A stretch of 64,000 nt of DNA from Blastomyces gilchristii SLH14081 (lineage: Eukaryota > Ascomycota > Eurotiomycetes > Onygenales > Ajellomycetaceae): NCBI RefSeq assembly GCF_000003855.2, contig NW_003101672.1:886134-950133 (forward strand). Direction: 5' to 3'. Shown here one piece after another: positions 23,677 to 35,439 of the stretch (positions within the stretch are counted from its first letter, which is position 1; each line of letters begins with the position of its first letter). Below the pieces are notes generated by a model. The model saw only the letters and a program-made list of their open reading frames with translations, did not search any database and was not told where the DNA came from. The translations under genes and the position numbers were made by a program.

Positions 23677-26600
23677 CTATTTACCTCCTTTACCCTTCCC
23701 ACCCTTCCCACTCTTCCCACCCTTCCCTCCACCCTTCCCCTTCCCGACCTTATCGCCGCCACCGCTACCACCAGAAACAATCTTGACCTTGCCTACAGGG
23801 AGAGTATTCATAATTTCAGCTTCTCTCCACCCCTTAATAAGCTCCAACTCCATCTGGACCAACTGCTTAAGCCCATGAGTGGCCCCATCACCTCCTTCAC
23901 TCTCCTCCCCATCCAACCGTTCGTTGTTCGCATCTACTTCAACCACCTCGACCTCACTCTCATCTTTCCATTTCCGTCTCCCTTTCCCTTTTTCCAAAGC
24001 ATTCACAGCCGCAGTCGCATCAACAACCCACTTCCCACAAATTTCCTTGACAGCCTTTCCCTTCTTGAGAGGCCCTGGCTGCAACTTTGCCCGGTACTTA
24101 TATTGGCCTAGAGCCATCCAGGGTGCACAGACAGGAATGGCCGCGACGATTTCGTCACCTACCACAGCAGTGCCAATCAGGGAAGGAAGACAAGAAAGAT
24201 CGGCAGCAGTATCTGCATCATCGAGTTGTATATCACCGCCATCGGCATCATCCCCACCCCCTTGTGTCCCCGCCTGCTGCTGCAGTGTCTTTTGTCGTTC
24301 GCGCTCAGCCTGCACGGCTCGATCGTGCTGTGCGCGACGGCGTTGCTTTTGGGCTTCAAGCTCGGCTTGTCGATCTGCTTTCCTCTTCACCGCTTCGCGA
24401 AGCTTATCTGGCTTAGGAGCAGAGCCCAGGAGGCGGAGCGCGAGCTCACGGTCCTCTTCGTCTTGGTGCTGGTATTTGGTGGCGATCTTTTTGTTTTTAC
24501 CTCGTTTTCCACGGATGTTTGGGGTTGAGGAACGTGATGGTTCGTTTGGGGTCAAGCGCGACTCAGGATCGGTAGGGGGCGTGGAGGCTTGTTCAATGGA
24601 GACACCCTTTTTCAATTGACCATTTTCCGTAGCAGACAGGCGTTTGGCAGGGCGTGCCGCCGCAGAGTCCGTATGCGGCTCCGAACCGGCCTGTTCCTCC
24701 TGGGACGATGTTTCCTTTCCTCCCAATGCTGCCTCCTCCACAGCTTTGGACTCCGCGTGATCATATTCTCTCTCATCTTTGGCATCGACATCCTGGGGCC
24801 TATCTTCCCCAATTTTGGACTCCCCATCTTCACTGTCGGAGTCGCTCGATTCGGCCTTCTCATGTAAGAAGGGATTTGTTCGCTTATCGTCCGTATTCTC
24901 TTCAATTTCACCGTTCTCTTCATCCGAACTATCATTCTGCTCAGGCTGATGATATGTCTCCTTGTTTTCAGACTCTCTTGGTGTTTGTTGGTCGAGTCTT
25001 GATGGCAACTCCTCCATCCCCTGAGTTTCCTTCACACCCGTTGTAGTAGACGAATCATCCTGCACTCTATGTTTCGTATGATTTTTAATACTCTCACTAC
25101 TGATTTGAAACATTACAGCAAACCCGAGAAGAAGTTGAGCTGGGGGAAGCTGGTTTTTCTCGCCGCGAATAACAAAGCCACCCGTTTCCAGGTATTCCCC
25201 TGAAGGCGTAGTTTTGGAGACCTGGTCTGCATTTACCCACCACGCACCCATCACGGCTTTAGAATGCCATGCACTTGAAGTTGCTACGCAAAGGTTGCCG
25301 GCTTGTGAAAGAGTTCCTGGTGGGATAGGAGCATCTGGGGTGTCAGGTTTATTTTTGACGAAGAAGGGAATAGCTCCTTGAACATCAGCGTGTACATATA
25401 CATCCCCCTTTTTCAAATGTCGTCGGTACAGGATTTCCGTTTGCTGGGCGTCTCTTCCGCTGCTCATTGAGTTAGTATGACAAAATAAGTCAGGCACAGT
25501 AGGATATGAGTGGTGACGAACCCCAAGGCAAGATATCCATCAGAAGATATGAAATATATGAACTTCTCAAACCAGAACGGTGTCCTCACAGGCCGAAGCA
25601 CTGGTTTATTCTGTTTCAAGGCCTGCTTAAGATCCGCAGTCACCTTCTTTTCTGTGCTCTTTATAGCCTTCTTCGCCGACATTAGCGTCTTTTCTTCCTT
25701 CACGGCGGCAGCTTTCTTTTGTTCATAGTACTGTCTTGCATTAGCCCAGGGCGAGATCCCAAGATCAATATCAATAGACAATAGCTGCTGCTGTAGTTGC
25801 TGCTCTGGTTTCTTCGAACCTCCCAGCTTCCTCTCGCTCTCCTCATCTTCACTACTTTCCTCATCTTCGTCCTCCTCATCAGATTCATCCATCGGTTCTT
25901 CATCTTCCGTAGGCTCCCCCAAGAGTAGCGTAACCGTATTCTCGTACAATTTCAGCGGTAATTTTATAACCTTTGCTACTGGATTTTGGCGAGTCTGTTC
26001 CATCTCTATCAAACGAGCAATCTCTACCCAGTCCATACCCTGCGCTATCAACCCGTTGACTGCATTCATCGCCTCCTCAACGCGTAATAGATTGGCTTCG
26101 ATCGCCTGCGCCTTGCGCACGTGAAGTTCCCGAGCTTCCTTCAACACCCCAACACGCTTTTCCTGATCCTTCTGTGCAGCTTCGAGTTTTCTCTTGGCCA
26201 TCTCTTCACGCTCAGTAAGTCTCGATTCCAGCTTCTGACATTCGACTGATGAGAAGTACTCGTCCACAGCCTTGTTGAAGGTGTCAAACTTCAGAATTGC
26301 CATGTCAGCTTGATTCTCAAACTGTTTCGGCTCGAAGGGATGAAAATCAACATATTGGAGATTTTTCGACTTGAATGGATCAGTAGCAGTCACTTCGCTA
26401 TCTTCCACAGATTTAATTTCTGTCTTCGAAACAATATAACCTGGAGTGTCATCTGCGGTCGAAAGACTTGAGTTGACGCTTTCTGCCTCCACAAGTGCCA
26501 ACATGAGCTTTTCCACCAGCTCGTTATCCCCCAGTACCTGCTCCGGTTTTAAACTCGGGTCAACACCAGTAATATGGAATACATGTTCAAGGAGCAGAGG

Positions 26601-27355
26601 CGGATACTCAGGGAATCCCAACGAGACAGCTCGTCTTAGTGCTTCGGCCTGCTTCTTTTCCGCCCTCTTGGTATTCCCCGCACCCTCTCCAGACCCCGCC
26701 ACATCCTTCGCCTGCTCTAACGTCTCTCTTAATCTCTCAATAGATAATGGCGGCACCCCATTATAATTCTGCTTGTTGGTAAGAACATATTGCAAGCCCA
26801 CTCTAACCTCTTCCTGGTCATTACCTTCAGGCACAATCCGGTGGAGTGCAACGATCTTGTACTCCTTGTCGGTCAGGATAATATTTCCTCCTGCGTAGAA
26901 CTCTAGGAGGACATGGAAGTTGCCATCGCTAAGCTCAATGTCGATGATCCTATCCGTGCCCACTTGAGTGACGGCCGTGACCCTTCTTGTTTTCAGGAAC
27001 TTGCGTAAGCGAACAATGAACGGCGAGGGAGCGGCGGCAGTTGTGCGAGAGTACTCTGTAAGATGGCATCTGAAGCCGGTGTCGACGATGAGTTGCTTTC
27101 TTGTGTCTGGCTTGGCTAGCTTGAAGAGGTATATTCGCTAGGAGAGAAATATATCTCAGTAAACCAGGTCTGGCCGTGTGCACAGAGAGGGAATAGAACT
27201 GCTTACCGATGATAGGTCGTAGATGTTTGAAATTCGAAGACCAACCAAAGCCTGTGAGAGCTCCCGTGATATGACCTGCTCAAAGTTAGAGTGCGGAGAC
27301 AAAACTACCGGCATTGACGAACCTTAACATCGAGAGAGGAGAATCGCTGCTTCAT
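23677..27355 (-). CDS. RQC2: Ribosome quality control complex subunit 2 (Rqc2/Tae2, NEMF)
   Basis: Four exons on the minus strand (27355-27323, 27275-27207, 27137-25522, 25459-23677) join to 1166 aa. The N-terminus MKQRFSSLDVKVISREL is the NFACT-N start; D9 and the later D96-R97 (GTDRIIDIEL) match the yeast D9, D98, R99 residues needed for CAT tailing. A coiled-coil middle region (TEREEMAKRKLEAAQKDQEK) follows, then an acidic stretch, the NFACT-R/DUF814 domain (LKKGDVYVHADVQGA, NLCVATSSAWHSKA, GEYLETGGFVIRGEKN) and an acidic region. The NFACT-C part reads AAIPVCAPWMALGQYKYRAK and the end is a Gly/Lys-rich tail. The protein binds stalled 60S subunits, recruits the E3 Ltn1 and adds C-terminal Ala/Thr tails. 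Confidence 0.95.
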
Positions 27356-27876
27356 TTTCACCTAGTTCTAGAGTGGTGACTGGGCGACTGTAGTGAGAAG
27401 AGGTGTATTGTCCGGAAGTTACACTTCTCTTTGGAAGAAAACGCGCTTGGGGCGACTTGGAGTGACGTAGGGTGGGGCAATAAATCTTCGAGATTTAATA
27501 CTGCGCGAACAGTTATCTTACGAGAATTCGGGTCTTTTAATACTCTGTGTGCATAGGATGGCATCCAAACACCTGGGATGAGCTGGGGAGCTAAGGAAAT
27601 GCAATAATAACTTGTCTAGTTAATATGCGCTGACTCTTCGGTTGGTAAACCACAAGAAAGAGATATATAGACATTAAGCACATGCAAACCTAGGGGGAAA
27701 TCCATTCTATAAATATTCCGCAAGAAAATAAAAGATCCCTCGCTCAAAGACCACATACAAAAACGAAATAGCACCCATTTACGCCAATTGCCCAGAGCTA
27801 TACCCCGACAAAACAAGGGCCAGCACAAAATATAAAAGCCGGCAGAATCCAACAAAAACTAGAAACCCCCGTCATT
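27356..27876. other. Intergenic region between RQC2 and RET3
   Basis: 521 bp between two minus-strand genes. It holds the RET3 3' end and the RQC2 promoter. No other feature seen. Confidence 0.45.
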
Positions 27877-28619
27877 TCACAAACCATGCCTCAACTGCTC
27901 CGCAAGTCGCCTCTTGCCGAACTCCCAAGCATTCAGCAGGCCTTGTTCCGACAAATCGATCCCCTTCATATTTGGGGCATCTTGCGCTGGAGCACGGCTG
28001 ACACGCGAGGCAATATGTACAGCATCGGTCTCTAGGAAGATGCCGTCGTCGACAATCTCATCCACCGCTAGCGAAACAAGGTCATAGTTTTCGATAATGC
28101 TGCGCTTGTCGACGCCGGACCTATGGGATTTGTGCGAAAAGGGACGCCAACCTCGTCAGCTTGAAACGAACAGAAGAAAATCAAATAAAGAAGATCAATC
28201 TGATGTTAAACGGTCCAATGCACAAGACAGGAAAAATATCTGCACACCACATACCGTAGCAAAATATTCAATGAGTCCCTCAGCGCAAGAACAACATTGT
28301 ACAGCAGAACTTCGTTCTCCTCCGCCCCGCCAACGACGTAGAGCATCACGTCGCCTTCCGTCTTGAACACCACGACCCGATTGTCATACAGGATAATATC
28401 ACTCGTTTGCTTGACAGTCTTCTCTAGCAGGCCACTCTCAAACGCTTTCTGGTCCTTTACCGTGGGATACGGGTTTGCGCCAGGGTAGTCTAACGAGTTG
28501 GCCGCGGTGCCGGCAGGAGGGTGTGGAGGGGAGTAGTACTTCGCAAAAATCCTCGAGGAGTCATCCGTGGACATTATAAGGATCGCATTGACGGAGAAGA
28601 GGGATATTGGGACCGGCAT
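27877..28619 (-). CDS. RET3: Coatomer subunit zeta
   Basis: Two exons (28619-28255 and 28120-27877, minus strand) give 202 aa, the usual size. The longin-type fold is visible: MPVPISLFSVNAILIMSTDD, then RIFAKYY, FESGLLEKTVKQTSDIILYD, VVVFKTEGDVMLYVVGG, and ENEVLLYNVVLALRDSLNIL. The second exon carries the characteristic LVSLAVDEIVDDGIFLETD. Zeta-COP is a small subunit of the COPI coat and acts in Golgi-to-ER and intra-Golgi transport. The intron is 134 nt with GTATGT donor and ATAG acceptor. Confidence 0.96.
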
Positions 28620-29707
28620 CTTGACTGCGCGGGTTGTATGTGAAGCAGGGTTCTGGTGGGAATTTCTGTTGAGGTGTTTATGATGGATTGATAATAATAA
28701 TGCTCAAGACCACAGGCCACAGTCGCTGGCCGGAGTGAGCTGTCTATAAATCACGTGATACAATCCGCCCCCTTTTCGAACGAAGTCGAGAAATAAAATT
28801 TCATAATTAGATAGCACCACTGCTGGTCTTGTCTTACTTGTTAAATCTGAATATCTAGGCGTGAAAGAGAGATATTTCGGGAATATGAAACCAAGGACCT
28901 CAGCTGGCACCAACATTGAGCAACAACCCATGGCACAAAAGAAAGCGAATGTAAAGTCTACTAACAAAAATAGACCGGTAAAAACATAGTAAACATATAT
29001 ATGACACAATAGGAGGTAGGGGAGATGGATGTAACAACAGTATTAATATCTATACTAAGGGAATAATAAACAGAAATAGGGGTTAGGTACGGGATTGGGA
29101 TACCGCGACATCAGTTTCAAGAGCCAGACACAATTTGCTATCGCCGCCCTGGACATTTATAAGCAAAAGGAAGTAAATATGTTCAATCGTAAATAATAAT
29201 TCATGGACCAGAGATGGGATTTGTAACGCAGAAAAAGTGGGCGAAATAAATAAAGATATATCAAAGCACGAAAATGCAAAACCATTTCATTACGGGAAGA
29301 GAAAAGGAAATAAAACATAAAACGTAAGAAGCGGGTGGGCTTATCTTGCAATCAGTTCTAGCCAACACTAGAGCATGCAATTCGCCCTGCATATTAACTG
29401 GTATATTCATGTAGCCCGCGGTCTTGCAATATCTTCCTAGAAAAGAAAATTAAATCAAAATTAAGGTTTACCAAAGATTATATCAACATGGTGAAGTGAG
29501 GTTTAAATGTAAATAAAAGAGCCAAGGCAGTTGGGAAAGGAACTTTGATACATGTAAATGAGAACCTGTAAAACTTGCACATTATCCCCAAGGGCTTGTA
29601 GATGAGGAAAAAAAAAATTGGCCGTAGTAAGTCCAACAGGTATAACGCTGTCCAAAAGAAGGAGGGAAAAAAGCATAACACATGAAAGAATGGTTGAAGT
29701 TGTCGAA
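28620..29707. other. Intergenic region
   Basis: 1.1 kb between the RET3 start and the 3' end of the coiled-coil gene, both on the minus strand. It is AT-rich with no gene recognised; it must hold the RET3 promoter. A short TAATAATAAT run lies near 28691. Confidence 0.45.
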
Positions 29708-31748
29708 TCAGGTGGGCGTGACATTTGGAGGATCGGTTTGCCCAGGGCGATTGAACCAGGAAATCCAGCTTCCGCGATTCGCCTTCTTACGTGCTTCTTC
29801 GTCAGCTTGGTCCCCGCCTTCAAGCTCCTTGTTCTCCTGGACGAGGCGCAAAGGTCGCAATTTATTCTGCGTCATCACTGCGCCGGTATAGTTATTCATG
29901 CCCGGGCTGGAGCGCTGAGGGCTGGATGTGCCTTCAGTTGAGCCTACCTCACCGCTGCGATCGCTTGACACGCTAGGTGTGCTGTTCAATCCTCGATCGT
30001 ACGCCCTGCTAGAGATGGAACCGACAGGGACAGATGCTCGTTTTGATGCGATGCTAGAATTGAAGAACGATCCTTGCCCTGAGGAGAGTGTAGGGCTGAT
30101 TCCAGGGCTCAGAGGGCCATTGGGTGATGGACCGCGGTACATCTGACCTACGACAGCAGCAGCGGTACCATCTGCTTGATCCGATCGGGTCCTCCGGTGC
30201 ATTGTACGTGAACGGTGTAGCGGGATACTTGGTGCAGTGTCCGGATTTTCATTGACCGTAGGATGGGCCTCAGGCTGGGGTTCATGGATTGGGCTTTGTG
30301 TAAGATTACTCATTGTCCGCGGTTTGGGCTTGGGTCGGGTAGCTTGACCTGACACAACGGACTTCGCCCTTTGAAGAAACGATGTCCCGGTACTTTCCAC
30401 TTTGTCTGACGGTGGGGGAGGTGGAGGTAGATCCTTATCGGTATTGGCCGTTTTGTTCACGAGGGCCGACGGATTGGTGTCATTTTTGTCCAAAATATGC
30501 TCGAAACCCTCAGTTTGGAGCAGACGCCCTATGATCCTTTCAATATAGAGGCTCAAAGCCTTATTTTGATCTTTGAGGGATTTAAGCTCTGTTTCGAGGC
30601 GTCGACGGGAGTCAGCATCTCCGCCTTCGCCAACCGATTCAAGCTCATCTGCGAGCGACCCGAGCCCACTGCTCGCCTGTCGGTTTTCTTGGTTGTTCTC
30701 ATGCATGAAATCGCCCTTGGAGAAATCCCCATTCAATGTTTTCTCACTTAGAAGAAGCTGGTAGCTCTCATTGTCTTCCATCAGGCGAGCGTTTGCCATT
30801 CTAGCTTCCAAAAGTTCGCGCTCCAGGTCATGTTGGCGGCCACCGCCTAGATTTTCCATTTCGACAAGCTTTATCTGGGCTTCCGCTAACTCGAGTCTCA
30901 AAGACTCAATGAGCTTATCCTTTTGTAAAATTAGCTTTGAATTGTTTCGGGAAGGGCTGCGTTGGAGCTGGGAAGATGGCGCGAATTGCCCGTTCTCGAG
31001 ATCTGCCGAGGCTCTATTTCGAAAACTCGCTATAAAAAAGGGGGCAGGTCAACAATCACATAAGCCATCTTAGTTCAGCTTTAAAGGGAAACTTACGCGA
31101 TCTGGAGACGTTACGCTCATTCTCCACATTGATACGAAATTCCTTCTGCGCAATGGTTTCTTTCAGACGCTGAATAGTTGACTCTAAATCCTCCTCCCTT
31201 TTTGTTTGTTGGTCCTTTTCATTTGCCATGGCCACCCGTTCTGTCTCATGAGCTTGCTCCAGATCACGAATTTGCCTTGTCAATTCTTTAACCTCTCCCT
31301 GGAGCGCGCTTAATGCGCTGTCCTTTTCATGTGCCTGCTCTTCAAGTCTCTCCTGTTCGCTAACCGCTTCATCAAGCCTCAGCTGCAGGACGCCTAGTTG
31401 TTTCCGGTATTGGTCAGAGACAGTTTCCGCTTTTTGAACCTGCTCTTTCAGTTCATCGATGAGAGCGGCGTTTTGAGCTCTGGCATCGTCGTCTGAGGGA
31501 CTCGAGAAGGTTCTGGGTACAGAGCTCATGCTGAGGTTGGACCGGCCCGCGCCGGGTTTACGGGCTGCTGCTCGAGCAGAGACAGGGCCAGGGGAGTGCC
31601 TTGAAGATGGGGATCGTCCAAAACCATTAACAGAAGACTGGGTCGAATGTGAGGGCATTCGTGCGGTTGGAGAAGTTGCTGCAGAGTCCGTGGTTGACGT
31701 TCTATGACCACCTCCCCCATGGGAGGCCTTTCTTGTAGTTCCGGACAT
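29708..31748 (-). CDS. Coiled-coil protein, unrecognised function
   Basis: Exons 31748-31097 and 31029-29708 (minus strand) give 657 aa. The N-terminal 90 residues are Ser/Pro/Arg-rich and disordered. A long coiled coil follows (about 90-220: NAALIDELKEQVQKAETVSD to ETIAQKEFRIN), then a second one after the intron (LILQKDKLIESLRLELAEAQ ...) with the block LMEDNESYQLLLSEKTLNGD. A short helical segment (LKDQNKALSLYIERIIGRLL) comes before a Ser/Pro-rich tail with many possible phosphosites and a final aromatic patch (GSWISWFNRPGQ). Related proteins occur widely in filamentous ascomycetes as large coiled-coil proteins; I cannot assign a function. A cytoskeletal or scaffold role is only a guess. 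Confidence 0.8.
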
Positions 31749-33986
31749 GGCGCCGGTATGAGAAAATATAAGTGAACAACTCGTATTAACACATGTGTTT
31801 GCAACAAGAAATCAAAGCAGCCTTGATCGAAACTGTGTCTTTTAAAGGCTGAGATGGTCGGGGGGGGCGCTGTCAAAGGTAACAACGACGAATAGGCTAT
31901 GAATGCGAGATCTCGATCGAGACTGTGAGAGGGCCACTGCGTTTTGATTTATCCCGAGGATGGCAGCTGACAATAAGTAGAGGACAGATTGACAGTAACG
32001 ATAGAATAGTCTCTTGATGAATGGCTAGCAAGAGTAACAGTTATAAGAGTCAATGATGAAGGTGTCTTACATTGGGGAAAAAAAATAGTTGGTTGTTGTT
32101 GTCTCGAGACAAGGCGTTGACCTCATCAAGGGATGATACAGAGCTGATACTTAATACAGACGGATTAAATACCGAGAACCTGCCTGCCATTCCGATCCGT
32201 GGCTGGTCTCCCCAAGCAATAACCGCCTTTTTGATGTACGGCCGTGACCAAACGAACAATACGACGTAATTTCCGGGCAACCAACGAAGGACCCTCGGGC
32301 TTGGCACGCTAATCTATTTTAGGAAATAGCCATACCGCATCGGCCAATCAGGAGGGAACCCTTCCCAAATAGGACAAAGCGTGTCGTTGCCAGTTTGCGC
32401 TCCCGAGGTTCGTCTGGCGTTTAAGCACGTGATGTCCTTAAAGAGAATAGTGGATTCAGACCGGGCTGGGCAACGGCCGCCAAGACCGGCCAAATAAAAA
32501 GTCTTGGGCATCAAATTCGAGGTTGCAAAGCGGGTTGGGTAGCGTAGCGTGGACGGATAACGGATACAGGTGGCTTTTCTATACGCTGATATTCTCTTCC
32601 TGTAGTTTCTGAAACGAACACGCACTGCTTATATGCCCTTTGTGCCAGCCTGTGTCCAGCAGCGGACTAAGTGCCAACTGACGATTGCGCCTTCAAACAA
32701 CTCCGTCTCATTCTCATGTATCAAGTGTACGTTTTCTGCCCAGGAATCTGATCACTTGCGCAATAGCTTCGACTTCTTTTCATTCCCGTTATGTTTAGTA
32801 ACCCATTTGACGTGTCACTCACATATTCGCGTGCTGGGTTGAGGAGGACACTATCCTGTTTTGCTTGCACGCCCATTCCCGGGCACCAAGTTGCTGGCAA
32901 CAAATGAGCCGACGGAGCAAAGACCAAACAAAACCTAATCTAGTCATTCAAGACTGTGAAACAGCAAGAGTGTTAGGTTGCCCTGTTGGCCGCCACTGAT
33001 TTGGGCAAAAGTTTGATATTTATGAAGCTAGGATTGAAAGACTTTATATTGGTTTGGCACCAACCACCCATGTCGAGTCCTAAACCTTTACAACCTAGGA
33101 ATGTTTCTCTGCCAAATTTCCTGCTTTCAGGGCACGTCCAACTCTGAAAGGCGACAATAAAACAGCTGCTTAGATCTTGCACGTTTTTCCAATGGGCAGC
33201 TCGCAATATGGTGTCTCCGCTCCGATAGATAGTACTTATCCGTACCTTTTAAAGGAAAATAAACTCCAACTGCTACAGATTTCACAGTGGAGATTCCCAG
33301 CAAAATGTCAGAAATTGGCCAGATTGGCCTGGGAGAGAGTAACAATTATCCAGAAGTTAAGGATAAATAAGGACATGCACCCTTTCAGAGTTTGCTTCTT
33401 GGGGAGCGTCGCCGCTGATTTCACCCCTGAGCTTCTTCGTAAATTTACGTGTATGGCCCTATATATTACTATTCGAAGCATTTGACGGATGCGCTGAGTT
33501 TGCGGATGCTATGCGTAAGATGCATTGCATTCTGGAAGCATATCGGCAGAGCATAGCTTCGGAGAGTAGCATGCTGGACAATATGTTATCGAGACTACTT
33601 AATGCCCTAGATAAACAGAAATAATATTCTCGTTCCTGGAGAATGTAACGTAGTCAAATAACCTTCCCGATCAAATACTCTCGATCAACCCTGTACCGCC
33701 CCACCAAAATTTGTATGTAGTGTTACTTTTGAAAACAAACATAATAAACAAATTAAGGTAGCGCTTACATAACAGATTAATTACTGCACTATCGGAAAAA
33801 TATTTGTCCGTGTTTTTTTCCAGCCCACACAAAAATTCCATTCGAAAATTCGCTAAAACTCACCCAGCTACATACGAACGTCAACCTCTTCTATCGCCAA
33901 TCTCCATTTCCTGCCGGAGCGCGAAAACCCACCAGTTTCAATTTCATACCTTTAGAGAGTCCTCCTGGCATTTCTAACGCGTTACG
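31749..33986. other. Intergenic region between coiled-coil gene and RPL30
   Basis: 2.2 kb separating two divergent genes. Only short frames on both strands, none recognisable. Holds both promoters; the last 150 bp before RPL30 is A- and C-rich as in many ribosomal protein gene leaders. No repeat or RNA gene seen. Confidence 0.5.
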
Positions 33987-34906
33987 ATGGCACCAAAGAA
34001 GGCTAAGAAGAGCACCGACAACATCAACTCGCGGCTTGCGCTTGTGATGAAGTCCGGCAAGGGTGAGCATATCCTGCTATTGAGAAATATTTCATTGTGA
34101 AGACGATCGATTCGATCGCTTGCTTCATTTGCAGATTTGATGGGCGCTCAGACTAATCGGTTTTCGAATAGTCACTCTGGGTTATAAGTCTACCCTCAAG
34201 TCCCTCCGATCCGGCAAGGCCAAGCTCGTCATCATTGCCGGCAACACTCCTCCCCTCCGCAAGAGTGAGCTTGAATGTAAGAAACATCTTATATTTATTT
34301 TTCTAGTTTATGACCCATGCGCCCAAAGAATTATGGCTAACAATTCGTTTTTCGTTTTTGCAGACTACTCCATGCTTTCCAAGACCAGTGTCCACCACTT
34401 CTCCGGTAACAACGTAAGCTAAGCCAAATCTCATACTATTTCCCCTCGTTCTTTTCCCAGCATGCTCCATCCACCGGCTCGACTCGTCTCGACTCAACTC
34501 AGAAAACCGTAACTTCATTACCACCACCGTGACATGTGATATTGAGCTCCATGAGCCATGCTACACACGGGAGCTGAGTCGAGCTCGAGGGTACGAGCCG
34601 GACCGGGCGATATATGTAGTCATGTTCTACCCAGCGAAGAAGCTTTATCATGTCTCCCTGCAACATTTACAAGAAACAAAAAGCTTTGGAGGGTATCGAA
34701 CCAAAATCGCTGACTATCGAATACTTTTATTTTTCCGCTCTTTCCTTCCCACGAATGCGGGGGATGGAAATTGTGGGAAAGTAACTTTTTTGCTCCACTT
34801 TCTTTAGATCGAGCTTGGAACCGCCTGCGGAAAGCTCTTCAGATGCTCCACCATGGCCATCTTGGATGCTGGTGACTCCGATATCCTCAGTGGCACCACT
34901 GCTTAA
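33987..34906 (+). CDS. RPL30: 60S ribosomal protein eL30
   Basis: Four exons (33987-34062, 34172-34276, 34364-34413, 34808-34906) give 109 aa, standard for eL30. Key blocks: [80 protein letters not shown] and a DAGDSDIL end. eL30 has the L7Ae-type fold that binds kink-turn RNA and sits at the subunit interface of the large subunit. In budding yeast it represses splicing and translation of its own transcript through a kink-turn. Here the last intron is unusually long (394 nt) and folds on itself, see separate entry. Confidence 0.97.
34414..34807 (+). other. Long RPL30 intron with nested inverted repeats
   Basis: The 394-nt third intron is about four times the length of the other two. Three nested complementary pairs are visible: CCGGCTCG (34476-34483) with CGAGCCGG (34596-34603), TCGACTCA (34491-34498) with TGAGTCGA (34577-34584), and AGCTCC (about 34547-34552) with GGAGCT (about 34572-34577), which partly competes with the second. 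Together they would form a long imperfect hairpin. No clear C/D or H/ACA snoRNA boxes are visible. Confidence 0.55.
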
Positions 34907-35439
34907 GTGAAAACATTTCGTATGGATGACGGGATGCTTTTTCTGTGAGGCAGGTGGGAGGGTGCTGCTGCCACCGCCATTGCATTTGGAATGGAATGGA
35001 AGGGCGGCAGGTGCCTTGTTGGGCCTTGCTTGTTGGAGATAAATAGCGGACTCTTTAGTTTCCCTCTACCTCCTAGCTGGAGCCTGTGTATGTACTGTAC
35101 CGTACCTGAGCCACTAGCCTGGAAATGAAACTGGACATGAGAAAATGGAAACACAACAAAATAAACGTGACGTCGACAAATGCAGAGCCAAAAACATAAT
35201 GGTGAAGCCAAAATCCAATTTATCCGGAGAGACGCAGAACTGCTGCTTGTTAATGATTCATCTCACTTTGTTCCATCTCCTGAAGCCCGATTGGAATCGT
35301 AAACAGTTTTATAAATTAAAATATGAGGCCACACATCGTAATCAAAATTAAAAATTAAAAATTAAAACAACGCGCCGTCCAAAAGCAAACCGTACTCCGT
35401 CGTGCTTATCGTGATATATATATACCTTGGCCAATCTTA
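34907..35439. other. Convergent intergenic region
   Basis: 533 bp between the RPL30 stop and the stop of the CFEM receptor gene. Includes a TTAAAAATTAAAAATTAAAA run near 35348. No gene seen. Confidence 0.5.

Noticed and set aside
23879..25046. Several long plus-strand frames opposite RQC2
   Set aside because: They are antisense shadows of the acidic, Gly/Lys-rich C-terminal half of RQC2.
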